Origin: an uncultured Opitutia bacterium
GTDB lineage: Bacteria > Verrucomicrobiota > Verrucomicrobiia > Opitutales > UBA953
Assembly: GCA_937874455.1 (NCBI GenBank)
Contig: CALNBE010000192.1
Coordinates: 1-17,674 of the forward strand
Direction of reading: 5' to 3'
Length of the DNA: 17,674 nucleotides
Shown: in pieces, positions 15,577-17,674 of the stretch
How the letters are laid out: each line of letters opens with the position of its first letter
Position numbering within the stretch: the stretch's first letter is position 1
Program-made: the position numbers and the translations under genes
Notes under the pieces: model-generated
What the model was told of the DNA's origin: nothing
The model's input: only the letters and a program-made list of their open reading frames with translations
Databases searched by the model: none

Positions 15577-17673
15577 TCATCCTTCGACGCCATTTTCCTC
15601 CGCGATTTCTTTGCGGAACTGGTCGAAGCCCGGGCCGGAAGTATCCAGCTCGCCCTCGAAAAATCCGTGCAACTGGCGGATCCGGGTCGGATGACGCATT
15701 TTTCGCAGCGCCTTCGCCTCGATCTGGCGGATGCGCTCACGGGTCACCTTGAACAAGCGTCCGACTTCCTCCAGCGTCCGGCTGTAACCGTCCTTCAAGC
15801 CAAAACGCAGCGCCAGCACTTCGCGTTCCCGCGGGGCCAAAGAATCCAGCACATCGACAATTTTCTCCCGCAGCAGGCTGTTCGAGGCCATGTCGTAGGG
15901 ATTTTCCGCACCCTTGTCCTCGATAAAATCTCCAAAGGAGGTGTCGTCACCGTCGCCGACGGGGCTCTGCAGCGAGATCGGCTGCTGGGCCATCTTCATG
16001 ATCTGCTGCACGCGTTCCACCGGCATCTGCATCTCATTGGCCACTTCCTCCGGGGTGGGTTCGTGGCCCAGTTCCTGAAGCAGTTGCTTCTGAATTTGCA
16101 TCACCTTGTTCAGCGTCTCGATCATGTGCACCGGAATCCGGATGGTGCGCGCCTGATCGGCAATGGAGCGGGTAATCGCCTGGCGGATCCACCAAGTGGC
16201 ATAGGTCGAAAACTTGTAGCCGCGACGGTATTCGAATTTTTCCACCGCCTTCATCAAGCCCATGTTCCCCTCCTGAATCAGGTCGAGGAAGGAAAGCCCG
16301 CGGTTGGTGTATTTTTTCGCAATCGAAATCACCAAGCGCAGGTTCGCCTCCACCATGTCGGTCTTCGCCTTGTGCGCCTCGCGCAGCGAAGTCCGTACCC
16401 GGCTGATCAGCGCCAGTAGATCCACCGCCTTGATGCGGTGCTGCCGCTCGATTTCGTTCAATCGCGCCTCAATGACTTCAGGATTGAGCGTCTTGGAACG
16501 CCGGTCCGCGCGCGCCAATAGCGCCTTGCTATCCACCAATTCCTGGCAGTCGCGCAGCACGGGCAGCATTTTTTCCAGCCACTCCTCAAAAATCTTCGTC
16601 TTGAAGCAAAATTTCTTCAGTAGCGGGCGGATAATCTCCTCGTGCTTCTTGAAACGCTTGTGCGCCAGCTCGCGTTTCTTGGCATCTGCGCCGGCCAAGT
16701 ATTCGCTCCAAGCCTTGTCCATTTTTGCCGCCACCGCGTCCACCTCCTCCACCGCCTTGGGCAAAACCTTGCGCAAATAGACGTCCCGGCTCTCCACCTT
16801 TTTGTCCAGCACCACCCGGTCAAATCGCTCTTCCTTCACTTCCGGAAGCAGTTTCTTCGCGATGTCCAGCTGGAACGGCAGGGTGATCCAGACCGAAAAC
16901 AGCGCGTCCAGCGCGTTCATCTCTGCCGTTTCAATCCGTTTGGAAATCTCCACCTCCTGCTCCCGGGTCAGCAGCGGCACCTGCCCCATCTGCTTCAAAT
17001 ACATCCGCACCGGGTCGTCGAGGATGTCCACGTTTGCCGTCTTCGCCTGCTCCTCCTCAGTTTCCTCCTGCTTCTGCTTGAAGGATTCAACGTCATCCTC
17101 GTCCAGAATCTGCACCTTCAGGTTGTCGAGAATATTCATGATATTCTCGATCGTCTCCGGCAGGTTCGCGCTTTCCGGCACTACCTGATTAATGTCCTGG
17201 ATGGTGATGAAACTCTTCTCCTTCGACATCCGCACCAGCACCGCGATTTTTTCGTTCAGCAGCTCCTGCTCGCGCGACACTTCGGCCTGCGTGTCCTTTT
17301 TCTCCGAGACTTTCGCTGGCACAACATTCTTGGTCTTTTCCTCCGCGGTTTTCTTCACATCCAGCACCGCCTTTTTCACTGGAGCTTTCAACTCAGCCTT
17401 GGGCTTGGTTTTCAAGGAAACCTCTTTTTTCGCCACGATTTTCTTCTTCGCCAGCTCCACTTTTTTCGCGACAGGCTTCTTGGCGGAGACCTTGGGCGCG
17501 ACCGGCTTCACTTCCTTTTTCGCCGGAGCTTTCGCCGTTTTTTTTGCCAGGGAAACCTTGGCCACCGCCTTTGTCTTCGCCGTCGGCCTGACCTTGGGGG
17601 CCGCCGTCTTGGGCTTGGACACAGACTTCGCCGGCTTCACAACTTTCGCCGCAACCGCGTTACAGCCGCCTTC
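15577..17673 (-). CDS. rpoD: Primary RNA polymerase sigma factor RpoD (sigma-70) with lysine-rich N-terminal tail (5' partial)
   Basis: RpoD is the housekeeping sigma factor. The frame is open to the right edge of the window, so the start lies outside; a GTG at 17640 is in frame but lacks a Shine-Dalgarno site and sits inside the lysine-rich repeat. Counting from that GTG (687 residues), 1-118 is Lys/Ala/Pro/Val-rich, 125-182 is region 1.1, and 206-236 is region 1.2 (DDPVRMYLKQMGQVPLLTREQEVEISKRIE). A non-conserved region of about 180 residues comes next. Region 2 is at 428-490 (NLRLVISIAKKYTNRGLSFL, 433-452; YKFSTYATWWIRQAITRSIA, 475-494), region 3 follows, and region 4 is at 591-653 with helix-turn-helix TLEEVGRLFKVTRERIRQIE (622-641) and the KALRKMRHPTR end. 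A tail of 34 residues continues past RHPTR, longer than in E. coli. All core- and promoter-binding regions are intact. lepA follows on the same strand. Confidence 0.96.
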   Translation of the reverse strand, partial: EGGCNAVAAKVVKPAKSVSKPKTAAPKVRPTAKTKAVAKVSLAKKTAKAPAKKEVKPVAPKVSAKKPVAKKVELAKKKIVAKKEVSLKTKPKAELKAPVKKAVLDVKKTAEEKTKNVVPAKVSEKKDTQAEVSREQELLNEKIAVLVRMSKEKSFITIQDINQVVPESANLPETIENIMNILDNLKVQILDEDDVESFKQKQEETEEEQAKTANVDILDDPVRMYLKQMGQVPLLTREQEVEISKRIETAEMNALDALFSVWITLPFQLDIAKKLLPEVKEERFDRVVLDKKVESRDVYLRKVLPKAVEEVDAVAAKMDKAWSEYLAGADAKKRELAHKRFKKHEEIIRPLLKKFCFKTKIFEEWLEKMLPVLRDCQELVDSKALLARADRRSKTLNPEVIEARLNEIERQHRIKAVDLLALISRVRTSLREAHKAKTDMVEANLRLVISIAKKYTNRGLSFLDLIQEGNMGLMKAVEKFEYRRGYKFSTYATWWIRQAITRSIADQARTIRIPVHMIETLNKVMQIQKQLLQELGHEPTPEEVANEMQMPVERVQQIMKMAQQPISLQSPVGDGDDTSFGDFIEDKGAENPYDMASNSLLREKIVDVLDSLAPREREVLALRFGLKDGYSRTLEEVGRLFKVTRERIRQIEAKALRKMRHPTRIRQLHGFFEGELDTSGPGFDQFRKEIAEENGVEG
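17311..17673 (-). repeat. Histone-H1-like Lys/Ala/Pro repeat region in the RpoD N-terminus
   Basis: Imperfect short repeats of the KPAK / AKK / PVKK type run through this part of rpoD. Counting from the GTG at 17640, 37 of the first 120 residues are lysine, against about 10 acidic ones. On the + strand the DNA is correspondingly rich in CTT and TTTT strings. The region is expected to be disordered and strongly basic. It continues to the window edge, so its full length is unknown. Confidence 0.85.
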
Positions 17674-17674
17674 G

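Overview
This window looks like a core chromosomal segment from a GC-rich, Gram-negative, menaquinone-using bacterium. My best guess is Verrucomicrobiota (an Opitutae-like lineage). The guess rests on the gene order rho - gspE/pilB - pilT - pilB - pilC, the long low-complexity N-termini on both Rho and the housekeeping sigma factor, a diacylglyceryl-type lipoprotein, and start codons that often lack a clear Shine-Dalgarno sequence. The phylum is an inference; a 16S or marker-gene search would settle it. I see no tRNA, rRNA, CRISPR array, insertion sequence, integrase or attachment site. No stretch longer than about 140 bases lacks a gene; the largest gap is 10504-10640.

Layout. Positions 2-7802 (+ strand) hold transcription terminator Rho (5' end outside the window), then a type IV pilus / type II secretion motor block: a GspE/PilB-family ATPase, the retraction ATPase PilT, a second GspE/PilB ATPase whose start overlaps the end of pilT by 8 bases, and the inner-membrane platform protein PilC. 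A strong intrinsic terminator at 7824-7856 closes this block. The menaquinone/ubiquinone C-methyltransferase menG (7913-8620, +) follows. It meets a SulP-family anion transporter (8617-10503, -) tail to tail, the two stop codons sharing one CTAG palindrome. A 41-residue lipoprotein (10641-10766, +) has its own consensus-like promoter and terminator and looks like an independent transcript. It is followed by an unrecognised 109-residue protein (10858-11187, +). The rest is on the - strand: rpoD (15577 to the window end, 5' end outside), lepA (13678-15483) and a CPA2-family cation:proton antiporter with two C-terminal RCK_C domains (11208-13571), in that transcriptional order.

How the genes work together. 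The pil block supplies assembly (PilB), retraction (PilT) and platform (PilC) parts of one envelope machine; the pilins, secretin and prepilin peptidase must be encoded elsewhere. The second GspE-like ATPase may serve a separate T2SS-like system or be a divergent paralogue. Rho, RpoD and LepA are basic transcription and translation factors. MenG belongs to respiratory quinone synthesis. The SulP transporter and the antiporter handle ions.

I did not find a convincing new multi-gene system. The most interesting points are protein-level oddities: a histone-H1-like lysine-rich tail on the primary sigma factor, a disordered Arg-Asp repeat tail and an altered primary RNA-binding site in Rho, an ATPase paralogue with a changed pre-Walker-B motif, and a PilT with a divergent AIRNLIRE box.
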